From assembly GCF_001704275.1 (NCBI RefSeq), contig NZ_CP011533.1, forward strand, positions 9,114,001-9,178,000: a stretch of 64,000 bases of DNA, given 5' to 3'. This DNA is from Streptomyces noursei ATCC 11455. Its GTDB lineage: Bacteria; Actinomycetota; Actinomycetes; Streptomycetales; Streptomycetaceae. A program made the translations under genes and the position numbers. The notes below the pieces were generated by a model that made no database searches, had not been told where the DNA came from, and worked only from the letters and a program-made list of their open reading frames with translations. Below are positions 16,144-24,401 of this stretch, one piece after another; the stretch's first letter is position 1, and every line of letters starts with the position of its first letter.

Positions 16144-16829
16144 GCGCCGGGACCGCCCTCATCGTCGGGGCCTCCCGGACCCTCGGGCTCGGCCTGGCCA
16201 CCGAGTACGCACGCCGCGGTTGGGACGTCATCGGGACCGTCCGGGGCGATCAGCGCACCGGCCTCCACGACCTGGCCGACGCGTCCGACGGTCGCGTCAC
16301 CGTCGAAACGCTGGATATGACGGAGCCGGAGCAGATCGCCGCGCTGCGCGAACGCCTCGCGGAACGCACCCTGGACCTGCTGTTCGTCAACGCCGGCATC
16401 GCACGGGGCGACATCCCCGTCGGCGAGGTCCCGACGGAGATGTTCGTCGAGGTCATGGTCACCAATGCGCTCAGCCCGATGCGCGTGGTCGAGTCCTTCC
16501 GCTCGCTGGTCGCGCCGACCGGGACCATCGGCGTGATGTCCTCGCGCCAAGGCAGCCTCAACCTGAACACCAAGGGCGGTCAGGACGTCTACCGCGCCAG
16601 CAAGTCCGCCCTGAACCAGCTGATGCGCAGCTACGCCGTCCGGTACGCCGACGCCGCACACACGCTGCTGCTCATGTGCCCCGGCCATGTCCGCACCGAA
16701 CTCGGCGGTCCCCAGGCGCCGTTGACCATCGACCAGTCCATCCCGGGCGTCGCGGACACGATCGACCGCCACAGCGGCGAACCGGGCCTGAAGTTCCTCG
16801 ACCACCAGGGCCAGCCCGTGCCCTGGTAG
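16140..16829 (+). CDS. Short-chain dehydrogenase/reductase
   Basis: 229 residues of classical SDR form. The cofactor loop is GASRTLGLGLA (residues 9-19). NAG appears as LLFVNAGIA, the catalytic Ser lies in GVMSSRQGS, and the YxxxK pair is in VYRASKSALNQL. The reaction is reversible oxidation of an alcohol or reduction of a carbonyl with NAD(P)H. The substrate is unknown. It is translationally coupled (ATGA) to the NmrA-like gene, suggesting a shared pathway under the LysR regulator. Confidence 0.9.
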   Translation: MSAGTALIVGASRTLGLGLATEYARRGWDVIGTVRGDQRTGLHDLADASDGRVTVETLDMTEPEQIAALRERLAERTLDLLFVNAGIARGDIPVGEVPTEMFVEVMVTNALSPMRVVESFRSLVAPTGTIGVMSSRQGSLNLNTKGGQDVYRASKSALNQLMRSYAVRYADAAHTLLLMCPGHVRTELGGPQAPLTIDQSIPGVADTIDRHSGEPGLKFLDHQGQPVPW

Positions 16830-16882
16830 CAGCCGACACAGTCGCCCGCCGGTCAGCCGGCGACCGCCACCGCACGGGCCGG

Positions 16883-18136
16883 TCACGGATCGGTGAGCTC
16901 CCGGAGTCTGCGGGCGAGCGTGGCGCGCTCCGGTTCGTTGCCGACGAGATCGAGGGCGGCCCGGTAGGCGGCGGCCGCCTCCGTGCTGCGGCCCAGTCTC
17001 CGCAACAGGTCGGCCCGTGCCGCGGGAAGCAGGTGGTAGCCGCGCAGCTCTTCGGCCCCGGTGAGCTCGTCCAGGACGACGAGGCCCGCCTCGGGGCCGT
17101 CGCGCATGGCCAGGGCCACGGCCCGGTTCAGTGCGACCAGCGGCGACGGCTCGATCTGCAGCAGCACGTCGTAGAGCGCGACGATCTGCGGCCAGTCGGT
17201 CGTCTCGAAGGCCGTCGCCTCGTCGTGCAGCGCCGCGATCGCCGCCTGCACCGCGTACGGTCCGACGCCGGGGCCGGTCAGGGCCGGCACCACGAGCCGC
17301 CGCCCCTCGGCGATCCGGTCGACGTCCCACAGGGCGCGGTCCTGGTCTTCGAGCAGCACCTGGCCCCCGGCCGCGTCGATCCTGGCCGCGCGCCGGGCGT
17401 CGGTGAGCAGGAGCAGCGCGAGCAGCCCGGTCACCTCGCGTTCCCGGGGGAGCAGCCGGTGCAGGATCCGGGCGAGCCGGATGGCCTCGTCGGCCAGGTC
17501 GGGGCGCAGCAGGTCGGTGCCGGAGCTGGCCGCGTACCCCTCGGTGAAGACGAGGTAGACGACCCGGAGCACGCCGGGCAGCCGCGCGGGCAGCTCGTCC
17601 GGCCCCGGGACGCGGAACGGGATGCGCGCACCGCGGATCTTGCGTTTCGCGCGCACGATGCGCTGGGCCATCGTTGCGGTGGGCACCAGAAACGCCCGGG
17701 CGACCTCGGGCGTGGTCAGGCCCGCCAGGAACCGCAACGTCAGCGCGGTCTGTGCCTCCGCGGAGAGCGCCGGGTGACAGCAGGTGAAGAAGAGCTGCAG
17801 TCGCTCGTCGGGGATGTCGTCGAAGCCGGCCTCGGCAGGGACCACGGGGGCCGCCCGGTCGCTCTCCACCTGCAGTATCGCCAGCCGCTCCGCGTACGCG
17901 CGGTCGCGCCGGATCCGGTCGATGGCCTTGCGGCGTGCCGTGGTGAGCAGCCAGGCCAGCGGCTTGTCCGGCACCCCGTCGACCGGCCACCGCTGCAGCG
18001 CGGCCTCGATCGCCTCGGAGGCGGTCTCCTCGGCCAGGTCGAGATCTCCGAACCGGGCGGCGAGGAGGGCGAGCAGCCGGCCCCGGTCTTCGCGGAACAC
18101 CGCCTCCACGGAGCGGGCCGCTCGCTGCTCGTTCAC
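16883..18136 (-). CDS. ECF42-type RNA polymerase sigma factor with C-terminal extension
   Basis: 417 residues, about twice the length of a usual ECF sigma factor. Sigma region 2 is near residues 10-80 (AARFGDLDLAEETASEAIE, then PLAWLLTTARRKAIDRIRR) and region 4 near 110-170 (LRFLAGLTTPEVARAFL, then TMAQRIVRAKRKIR). A long helical TPR/SnoaL-like tail (DUF6596) follows, which defines the ECF42 group. These factors have no anti-sigma partner and rely on the C-terminal domain for control. GTG 18136 is set by the GTGA overlap with the upstream YCII/DGPF gene, the constant partner of ECF42. Confidence 0.9.
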   Translation of the reverse strand: MNEQRAARSVEAVFREDRGRLLALLAARFGDLDLAEETASEAIEAALQRWPVDGVPDKPLAWLLTTARRKAIDRIRRDRAYAERLAILQVESDRAAPVVPAEAGFDDIPDERLQLFFTCCHPALSAEAQTALTLRFLAGLTTPEVARAFLVPTATMAQRIVRAKRKIRGARIPFRVPGPDELPARLPGVLRVVYLVFTEGYAASSGTDLLRPDLADEAIRLARILHRLLPREREVTGLLALLLLTDARRAARIDAAGGQVLLEDQDRALWDVDRIAEGRRLVVPALTGPGVGPYAVQAAIAALHDEATAFETTDWPQIVALYDVLLQIEPSPLVALNRAVALAMRDGPEAGLVVLDELTGAEELRGYHLLPAARADLLRRLGRSTEAAAAYRAALDLVGNEPERATLARRLRELTDP

Positions 18137-18486
18137 GGCTGGACCGGCTCCCAGACCGTGCGGACCTCGACGGTGCCGAACCGGGCCCCCGGGCACCGGG
18201 CCGCCCAGTCGAGCGCCGCGTCGAGATCGGGAACATCGATCAGGTAGTAGCCGCCGACGATCTCCCGGGTCTCGGCGAACGGCCCGTCCGTCACCACGCG
18301 CTCACCGTTCACGCGGACGTGCACGGTGGTCGCGGTCGTGATGTCCAGGGCGTTGCCGTCCAGCTTGACGCCGGCGTCGGAGACCGCCTTGTCGAACGCC
18401 ATGAAATCCTCCACGGTCGGCCCCTCGGCCGGCCGCTCCTCGGTGGAGTCGGGCGACAGGGTGTTGATCAGCAACAGGTACTTCAC
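18133..18486 (-). CDS. YCII/DGPF-domain protein, partner of ECF42
   Basis: A 117-residue protein of the YCII-related (DGPF) family. It begins VKYLLLINTL, and the name-giving motif appears in TDGPFAETREIVGGYYL. GTG 18486 is chosen because GAGGAG lies 8 nt upstream and the domain begins there. DGPF genes are the typical target and neighbour of ECF42 sigma genes. Their biochemical role is not settled, though a possible redox or chlorite-dismutase-like ancestry has been discussed. It overlaps the sigma gene by GTGA. Confidence 0.88.
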   Translation of the reverse strand: MKYLLLINTLSPDSTEERPAEGPTVEDFMAFDKAVSDAGVKLDGNALDITTATTVHVRVNGERVVTDGPFAETREIVGGYYLIDVPDLDAALDWAARCPGARFGTVEVRTVWEPVQP

Positions 18487-18523
18487 GGTGTGCTCCTCGT
18501 GCATCGGATGGTTGCGCAGGGAT

Positions 18524-18550
18524 GACGAACGGCCGGACGGAGAATCGACA
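18524..18550 (-). promoter_or_regulatory. Candidate ECF42-dependent promoter of the YCII-sigma operon
   Basis: On the minus strand TGTCGA (18545-18550) and CGTC (18524-18527) are spaced by 17 bp, the -35 and -10 elements I recall for ECF42 promoters. They lie 38 bp upstream of the YCII start codon. Positive autoregulation of the operon would follow. The rest of the 314-bp gap 18487-18800 contains no supported gene. Confidence 0.5.
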
Positions 18551-18800
18551 GGTCGACCGGAAAATCTCGTGGGAATCCTGTCGTGGATCTTCGACCACCG
18601 GGAGTACCACCGCATGCCGCCGCATACCGTCGAGTACTGCTGGCCGCTCCGCACCCCGCACCCGGCCTGGGGCACGGCCGCCGGGCACGACGAGCTCGTG
18701 GTGCGTCACGGGGCGACCGGCCGGCCGACGCCGCCACGCCCGTCACCGTGACCTCCGGCCCGGACCTTTCTCGGTCGGGACTGCGGAGCGGCAGCCAGGC

Positions 18801-19208
18801 TCACGAGCCGGCGGACAGCGCGAGGAAGTCATCGACTTCGCCCTGCAGGTCAGGAGGGATGTCGTCCATGGCAGCGACGATCCGACGAAGCGCACGAGCG
18901 GCTTGCGGTGCCCCGGCCCACGCTGTGTGGTCTCTGGTCAGGACGGCCGAGAGCAGGTCGCCTTCGAACAGGTCGCCCCCGACCAGCGGATCGGCGCGGA
19001 GCACGTCGACGGCGCGAGGCAGCAGGTGGGGCAGGCCGATGTTCTGCCGGATCAGCAACCGGAGGTCCTCGGGGCCGAGCGCGCTGACCGGTCTGCGCCG
19101 CACGGCATGCACCGTGGCAGTGAGCCGGGTGGCGCCGGCAGGCGGGTCCGGCCAGCGGTCGCCCTCGATCGCCTCCAACGAAAGAGGCCCATGTTTCGAT
19201 CCAGTCAT
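18801..19208 (-). CDS. CdiI-like immunity protein (contact-dependent inhibition immunity family)
   Basis: 135 residues with the segments SLEAIEGDRWPDPPAGATRL, RRRPVSALGPEDLRLLIRQN and IGLPHLLPRAVDVL. I recall this pattern from the CdiI_2-type immunity domain annotated in many Streptomyces proteins. Immunity proteins bind and neutralise a cognate polymorphic toxin. No toxin gene (Rhs, CdiA, WXG/LXG or similar) is next to it, so it is an orphan immunity gene here. ATG 19208 matches the domain start; an ATG at 19265 would add 19 residues. Confidence 0.65.
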   Translation of the reverse strand: MTGSKHGPLSLEAIEGDRWPDPPAGATRLTATVHAVRRRPVSALGPEDLRLLIRQNIGLPHLLPRAVDVLRADPLVGGDLFEGDLLSAVLTRDHTAWAGAPQAARALRRIVAAMDDIPPDLQGEVDDFLALSAGS

Positions 19209-19415
19209 CTGCCGATTTTCCCCCACCAAGATGGCAAACGGAACCGAATTCCCATTCACCGTCAAGTCGGTCTGCTTTCAAGGTGGTTGAGTGGCGCGGC
19301 AGGGTGTGGTGCATTCACCGGTACAGATGCTCCGGGCTGGCCGTTCGTCGGCGGTGGCTTCGGCTTCGGCTTCGATGGGTGTCGCCACCTTCGCACCTCA
19401 TGGTGAAACGGCTGG

Positions 19416-19571
19416 TCAGATGCGTAGACCGACGAGGGCCCCAAGGTTTGTTTCGTATCCCGTGTCCTGGTTGGTGCCGGCGTCGGCAGATGCGGCAGAA
19501 GCTGCCCCCAACGAGAACAGGAAGCCCAACAGCGGAACTGCGACGAGTTGAAGGATGCGACGACTACGCAC
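19416..19571 (-). CDS. Very small secreted protein
   Basis: 51 residues from GTG 19571, which has a good CGGAGG ribosome site. RSRR at the start, a hydrophobic core (LQLVAVPLLGFLFSLGAA) and SAASADA-GT give a clear signal peptide. The mature part is only about 20 residues (start GTNQDTGYETNLG). Function is unknown. It may be a chaplin-unrelated surface or signalling peptide; no Cys pair or repeat is visible. No neighbour is clearly linked. Confidence 0.55.
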   Translation of the reverse strand: MRSRRILQLVAVPLLGFLFSLGAASAASADAGTNQDTGYETNLGALVGLRI

Positions 19572-19929
19572 GGAACCTCCGGGAGTATGCGAATGCACGG
19601 CAAGGGAATACGGGGCAGGGGGAATTCCCATGCCTGCAGAGACGATTTGGTGTTCCCTGGCTCTTCGGTGGGCCGAGTGTAGCGGTTGCTTCCCGCGCAA
19701 TTGATTATCCGCGGCAGATCCGTTTCATGAGCCACCCCGCGGCAAGGGCCGTGGTGGCGGCGTGGTCACGACGAGCCACGGCTGTGCCGCCTCCTGGCTG
19801 CTGGTCAAGGGGTGCGTGGCCGAGGAGCGTGCGGGTGATCGCTGCAGGCAGCCGCAAGGGGGAGAGGCAAATCGCCTTCCGTATCGTACCGTCGACCGCA
19901 TGGGTGCAGTTGAAGGAGTGGGTTCGTCC
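19572..19929. other. Intergenic region without supported gene
   Basis: 358 bp between the divergent small secreted protein gene and the SCO4402-like gene. It must hold both promoters. Reading frames on either strand have no ribosome site or family similarity. An alternative ATG start for the right-hand gene is at 19900. Confidence 0.5.
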
Positions 19930-20304
19930 GTGAGTGAGGAAGAAATTCGGCTTCCGGAGATGAGAGCGGGGGTCATCGCGGCCGTGCAGGCCCTGGCGGA
20001 CGGTGAATACCAGAGACGGGTGTGGATCGACAGGATCTATCCGACCCCGGGTTACTTCGACGACTTCACTCTCACGTTCAACATCTTGGAAGACGCCGCA
20101 ATCCTTGACGACCCGTATGCCGCCATCGGTAGAACCCTGGCCTCGGAGGGTGAGGCCACGGCGTTGAGTGCGTTGTCCGATCGGCTCGTTCGCATCATTC
20201 AGGAGGTCGGTGCCGAGAGCCCCGACGGTGCCTTCCTCGCATCTCCTTCGTGGAACGGGGTCATCGAGGCGGCCCGGTCGGCGCTCGCACTCATGACGCG
20301 CTAG
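19930..20304 (+). CDS. SCO4402-like small conserved protein
   Basis: 124 residues. The segments MRAGVIAAVQALADGEYQ, RVWIDRIYP and YFDDFTLTFNILEDAAI, plus a C-terminal SPSWNGVIEAARSALALM helix, fit a Streptomyces family of uncharacterised cytosolic proteins (SCO4402 family as I recall it). GTG 19930 follows AAGGAG at about 11 nt; ATG 19900 would add 10 residues. The family is often encoded near toxins or immunity proteins, but no direct role is known. It appears to be a single gene. Confidence 0.65.
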   Translation: MSEEEIRLPEMRAGVIAAVQALADGEYQRRVWIDRIYPTPGYFDDFTLTFNILEDAAILDDPYAAIGRTLASEGEATALSALSDRLVRIIQEVGAESPDGAFLASPSWNGVIEAARSALALMTR

Positions 20305-20382
20305 TCGTCTATCGGCGTCGATATCCACACCGTCGTCCACACGGGTCATCCTCGGAGGGAAACCCGGAAACGCCCTACAGCG

Positions 20383-20943
20383 TCACTGGCCGACCCGTCC
20401 GTCGATGCGCTCGCGCAACAGGTCGGCGTGCCCGCAGTGACGGGCGTACTCCTCGATCCTGTGGACCAACAGCTCCCGAACGGCGATGCCGTCCTTCCCC
20501 AGGCGCTCGCTCAGATCCGGATGCTCGGCCAGTGCGGCATCGGTCGCGGCTTGCTCGCGGGCCAGCGCGGCATACGCGGCGTCGACCTCCGTCTGCTCGG
20601 CGACAGCCCCGTCGAAGTCCCCGTCCTGCTCGTCATACAGCTTCGGCAGTGGTTCAGCATCGCTGATCCAGTTACGCCAGTCCCGTTCCGTCTCGGCGAG
20701 GTGCCGCAGCAGGCCGAGCAGCGACATCGACGACGGCGGAACCGATCGGCGGGACAACTGCTCCGCATCCAGACCGTCGCACTTCATCCGCAAGGTCATG
20801 CGGTAGTTCGTCAGGAAGTCCTCCAGCGTGGCGAGCTCGCCGTCCGGACTGACTCCTTCGCTGTTGCGGGGGTCGTCGTCCGGGTCAACCCACATGTCGG
20901 GGTAAACGGTTGCCCGGCTCCATCGTGCAGGTCGGTCACTCAT
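20383..20943 (-). CDS. DinB-family (DUF664-type) putative metal-dependent protein
   Basis: A 186-residue four-helix protein. LLGLLRHLAETERDWRNWI holds the first conserved His, and EYARHCGHADLLRERIDG near the C-terminus holds the second and third His. This is the three-His metal site of the DinB/YfiT superfamily, whose members include thiol-S-transferases (mycothiol- and bacillithiol-dependent). In actinobacteria, mycothiol is the likely thiol (inference). ATG 20943 is used; ATG 20952 would add three residues. It is divergent from the carboxylesterase gene. Confidence 0.82.
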   Translation of the reverse strand: MSDRPARWSRATVYPDMWVDPDDDPRNSEGVSPDGELATLEDFLTNYRMTLRMKCDGLDAEQLSRRSVPPSSMSLLGLLRHLAETERDWRNWISDAEPLPKLYDEQDGDFDGAVAEQTEVDAAYAALAREQAATDAALAEHPDLSERLGKDGIAVRELLVHRIEEYARHCGHADLLRERIDGRVGQ

Positions 20944-21153
20944 GGGTTCCATGTTCGTCCGTGAGGGTCCGAGCTCGCCAGTGGGTTTCTTCCGGTGAGC
21001 GCGAGGGGGCGGGGGGCGATGTCGTCGATCCCGCCGGGGCTGAGCGCGACGCGTGGCAAGGCGCACGACCGTTGCCGGCCGGGCCGGTTCGTCCGACGGC
21101 GGCGCCGAAACAGGCTCGCGCGAGGGCCTGCCGATGGACGAGACTGACGCGCG

Positions 21154-22659
21154 ATGACTGAACGACCATGTGCTGTTGAAGCAACCTTTCGGACGACGAG
21201 CGGTCGTGTGCGGGGAAGGAGGGACGGCGACGGCATCACCGCCGTGCTCGGTATCCCGTACGCAGCCCCGCCGTTCGGCGACCGCCGGTTCCGCGCGCCG
21301 CAACCGGCGCCTGCCTGGGACGGGGTCCGGGACTGCACGGCCTTCGGCCCCATCGCCCCGCAGTCGGCGGAGCTGCCCGGAGCGCCGGTATGGCGCCCGG
21401 GCGACGAGGACATCCTCACCGTCAACGTGTGGGTGCCTGAGCGTGTGGACGGTGGCGCGCTGCCGGTGTTCTTCTGGATCCACGGCGGCGCCTACACCTT
21501 CGGCTCCTCAGCCCAGCCGGACTTCGACGGGGCGGCCCTGGCCCGCGCGGGATTGGCCGTCGTCAGCTGCAACTACCGGGTGGGCTTCGAGGGTTTCGGT
21601 CATGTACCCGGGCTTCCCGACAACCGCGGGCTGCTGGACCAGGCCGCCGCGCTGCGCTGGGTCCGGGAGAACATCGCGGCCTTCGGTGGTGACCCCGGGA
21701 ACGTCACCGTCGCCGGGCACTCCTCCGGGGGAGGCTCGGTGGCCTGCCTGATGGCCATGGACCAGACACGGGGCCTGTTCCGGCGGGCCATCGCCCACAG
21801 CGTGCCCAGTGCCTTCTTCACGGTCGAGCTCGCGGCGGCGGTCACCGAGCGGATCGCGGCGGAGGCCGGGGTCGCCCCGACGGCGGACGGACTGCTGTCG
21901 CTACCGCCCGAGGCGCTGGTGGCCGCGTCCGACAAGACCACTGCGAACTGCGGGAGCGACCCCGTCGCGGCGATCCACGCCTTTGACCCGGTGATCTTCC
22001 AACCCGTCGTCGACGGCGAGGTGTTGCCCGTGGACCCGCTGCGCGCGTTCGCCTCAGGGGCGGCGCGGGAGGTGGACCTGCTGGTGTGCCACACGTTGGA
22101 GGAATACTGGTTCCTTCACACGGTGGGAGCCGTGCGGGAGGTCACCACCGAGGCGGAACTGGCGGACTTCGCCGCGTCGCTGCGTCTCTCGGCCGACCTG
22201 GTCGACGGTTACCGTGCCTTGCTGCCGGACGCCCCGGTACTCGACCGCTACCTCGCGATCTTCGGTGACGCGCGGTTCGGCGAGTACACCACCCGCCTCG
22301 CCGAGCGGCACGCGAGAGCCGGCGGCCGGGCGTACTTGGCCCGCTTCGCCCGCAGGCGCGGAGCGGCCAGGCCCTGGCACACCGCGGACATCCCCTTTGC
22401 CTTCGGCAACCTGGACGCCGTCGGCGCAGACTTCCTCATCGGTGGTGTCCCCGACGACCACGACCGTGCCCTGTCCCGCCGCATGCTTCGCTCCTGGGCC
22501 GACTTCGCGGCCACCGGTGACCCAGGCTGGCCGGCGGTCACCGCGGGCGCGACGCCGGTCAAGTCATGGGCCGTCCCCGGTGACCACTTGACCGCCGACG
22601 ACGCGTCCGCGCGCCGTGCCTTGTGGCGCGACGTCCGGTTCGACCTGCTGCGAATGTGA
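21154..22659 (+). CDS. Type-B carboxylesterase
   Basis: A 501-residue alpha/beta-hydrolase of the cholinesterase/pNB-esterase family. It has VLGIPYAAPPFGDRRF at the N-terminus, the oxyanion segment FFWIHGGAYTFGS, nucleophile Ser190 within GHSSGG, and the catalytic His in WHTADIPFAFGN. The family norm at the elbow is GESAG; here Glu189 is replaced by His, which may alter substrate choice. No signal peptide is present, so a cytosolic ester hydrolase is expected. Substrates of this family range from p-nitrobenzyl esters to lipids. It is monocistronic. Confidence 0.88.
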   Translation: MTERPCAVEATFRTTSGRVRGRRDGDGITAVLGIPYAAPPFGDRRFRAPQPAPAWDGVRDCTAFGPIAPQSAELPGAPVWRPGDEDILTVNVWVPERVDGGALPVFFWIHGGAYTFGSSAQPDFDGAALARAGLAVVSCNYRVGFEGFGHVPGLPDNRGLLDQAAALRWVRENIAAFGGDPGNVTVAGHSSGGGSVACLMAMDQTRGLFRRAIAHSVPSAFFTVELAAAVTERIAAEAGVAPTADGLLSLPPEALVAASDKTTANCGSDPVAAIHAFDPVIFQPVVDGEVLPVDPLRAFASGAAREVDLLVCHTLEEYWFLHTVGAVREVTTEAELADFAASLRLSADLVDGYRALLPDAPVLDRYLAIFGDARFGEYTTRLAERHARAGGRAYLARFARRRGAARPWHTADIPFAFGNLDAVGADFLIGGVPDDHDRALSRRMLRSWADFAATGDPGWPAVTAGATPVKSWAVPGDHLTADDASARRALWRDVRFDLLRM

Positions 22660-22794
22660 GTGTCGGCTGACGCGGCTGTCGTCCCCCTATGGCGCGGGGG
22701 CGCGAGCGGGTGTGGCACGGCGGAAACGGGGTCGCAAGGGTGAGCGGAAAGGGCGGCAACGTCGGGGCGGGAGTGGAGGTTTGAGGCGTCGCGG

Positions 22795-22959
22795 TCAACT
22801 GGACAGGACGTAGGGGCCGATCATGACCGCCGCGAAGAGCAGGAAGAGCCCTCCCACTATGGCCGCCACGAGGAGGACGGCCTTCATCGCGGTCTCTGCG
22901 GCCCGGTGGTCGCGGGCGGGCTGCACGGGGGCAGGGTGGTTGTCTGAGTGTTCGGTCAC
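22795..22959 (-). CDS. Small single-helix membrane protein
   Basis: 54 residues from GTG 22959. A hydrophilic N-terminal half (TEHSDNHPAPVQPARDHR) is followed by one strong transmembrane helix (VLLVAAIVGGLFLLFAAVMI) near the C-terminus, a tail-anchored layout. Function is unknown. It is convergent with the esterase gene; the 135-bp gap between them shows nothing clear. Coding bias supports it moderately. Confidence 0.5.
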   Translation of the reverse strand: MTEHSDNHPAPVQPARDHRAAETAMKAVLLVAAIVGGLFLLFAAVMIGPYVLSS

Positions 22960-23007
22960 GGAGCCATCCTGCACATCGCGACGCACGCGGGGCATCGGTA
23001 GAAGTAC

Positions 23008-23496
23008 TCATGTGATCGGGCCCGTCGGTTCGAACGCGCACGATCCGCATCGGCCTTGAGCGGACTCGCACCGCTGCGGGCGCGGACCCGGGATCTGGAC
23101 GACGCCGTCGCGCACGGCGGCGTCGAAGGCGTTCGTGAAGCCCGTGGGGCCGTACATCAGGCCGTTGAGGGCCTCGCGGGACAGTTTGATCACGGTCTGT
23201 GGCGTCCCGGCGAACCGGTCCTTGCCGGGTACGTAGACCAGGACGCCGTTGCGGAGTGTCGTGGTGCAGGTCTCCTCCTCGGCGCCGCTGACCAGCCACT
23301 GGAGCACGATCGGGTCGCGTTGTTCGCGGGCGGCCGTGGGCCCGTCGACGGTCCGGGCCAGGGTCGAGAAGTACTGCTCCAGGCTCATGCTGAGGACGAG
23401 GTCGCCGGCCTCCTGGTTGGCAGGCCGTTCGATGCCGTTGGCGAGTTCGTCGGCGCCGGTGAGGAAGAAGTTGTGACCGCTCAAACCTCGGACGAG
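23008..23496 (-). pseudogene. C-terminal remnant of an alkyl/aryl sulfatase (SdsA-like)
   Basis: About 140 codons match the end of the metallo-beta-lactamase-fold alkyl sulfatases. FFLTGADELANGI belongs to the dimerisation domain, and the SCP2-like C-terminal domain follows (LARTVDGPTAAREQRDPIV, TLRNGVLVYVPGKD, TVIKLSREALNGLMYG). The catalytic zinc-binding N-terminal 450 or so residues are absent: upstream DNA runs into the end of the methyltransferase gene on the same strand. It is read as a deletion remnant unable to hydrolyse sulfate esters. Confidence 0.7.
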
Positions 23497-23546
23497 CTGC
23501 GGCCCGCGAGCACGTGGGGCGGGTTCCGGACAGGCGGAGGGCCGGC

Positions 23547-24290
23547 TCAGGCCCGGCCGGGTGTCGGGCGCAGGACCAGGGAGACGAAGCCCCAGGTGTC
23601 CCGGTAGCCGCGCAGCCATTCGGAGCGACGGGTCGTGGCCGTTTCGAGCGCGTGCGCGCTGTCCACATCGGCAGGGTGGTCCAGGGCCCAAGCGGCCAGC
23701 GAACCCCAGCAGGCCCACTCGTAGTCGTCCAACTCACGACGGGTGCTGACGTGGCCGTCGACAGGCGTCCAGCCGTCGGCGACGACACGGTCCACAGTGG
23801 TCGCCAGGTCGGTGAAGTTCCCCAGCATCTCGACGGCCTCCGGCGACGGCGGGCGGTCCCAGAACCCCTCACCGACAAGGACACGGCCGCCGGGAGCCAG
23901 GTGCTTGCGGGCCGCCGCGAGGGTGGGGAGCAGGCCCCCGAAGGCATGCGTGGCCCCGAAGCTGAGGACCACGTCGAACGGCTCGGCCGAAACGAAGTCC
24001 TCGGCCTTCCGGTGGTGCAGGACCAGGCGGTCCTGGACGCCGCGGTCGAGCGCGGCGGCGGCTGCCTGGGCCAGGGCGTCCTCGGACACGTCCACGCCCT
24101 CGGCATGGAGGTGCGGTCGTGTGGCCAGGGCGCGCAGGAGCCATTCCGCTCCGCCGCACCCGAGGTCGAGCACCCGCTCGTCGCCCCTGGGGAGCCCGCG
24201 TTGCAGCAGCCGGTGTACCGAGTCGTCGTCGAGCGGAGACTTGATCGGGTGCTCGGTGTGCGCGATCCGGGAGATCTGTTCACGGTTCAT
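23547..24290 (-). CDS. SAM-dependent class I methyltransferase
   Basis: 247 residues with the Rossmann-like methyltransferase motifs. Motif I is RVLDLGCGGAEWLLRAL, the acidic post-I residue lies in EGVDVSEDALAQA, and FDVVLSFGATHAFGG is motif II. The C-terminal half is a substrate-recognition region of unknown specificity. Its closest plan is the small-molecule methyltransferase 11/25 type. It stands 111 bp upstream of the end of cluster A in the same orientation, but it is separated from it and truncated DNA follows it, so membership of cluster A is doubtful. Confidence 0.85.
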   Translation of the reverse strand: MNREQISRIAHTEHPIKSPLDDDSVHRLLQRGLPRGDERVLDLGCGGAEWLLRALATRPHLHAEGVDVSEDALAQAAAAALDRGVQDRLVLHHRKAEDFVSAEPFDVVLSFGATHAFGGLLPTLAAARKHLAPGGRVLVGEGFWDRPPSPEAVEMLGNFTDLATTVDRVVADGWTPVDGHVSTRRELDDYEWACWGSLAAWALDHPADVDSAHALETATTRRSEWLRGYRDTWGFVSLVLRPTPGRA

Positions 24291-24401
24291 CAGCGCAGCC
24301 TGACAGCGACAGAGGCGGCGCGCACCTCGGTTTTCGTCGATGCGCCGCTGCCTGCGCCGCCCGGCCGAGGACCGGCGCCGGGCGGTCGCACCCGGGCCGT
24401 G

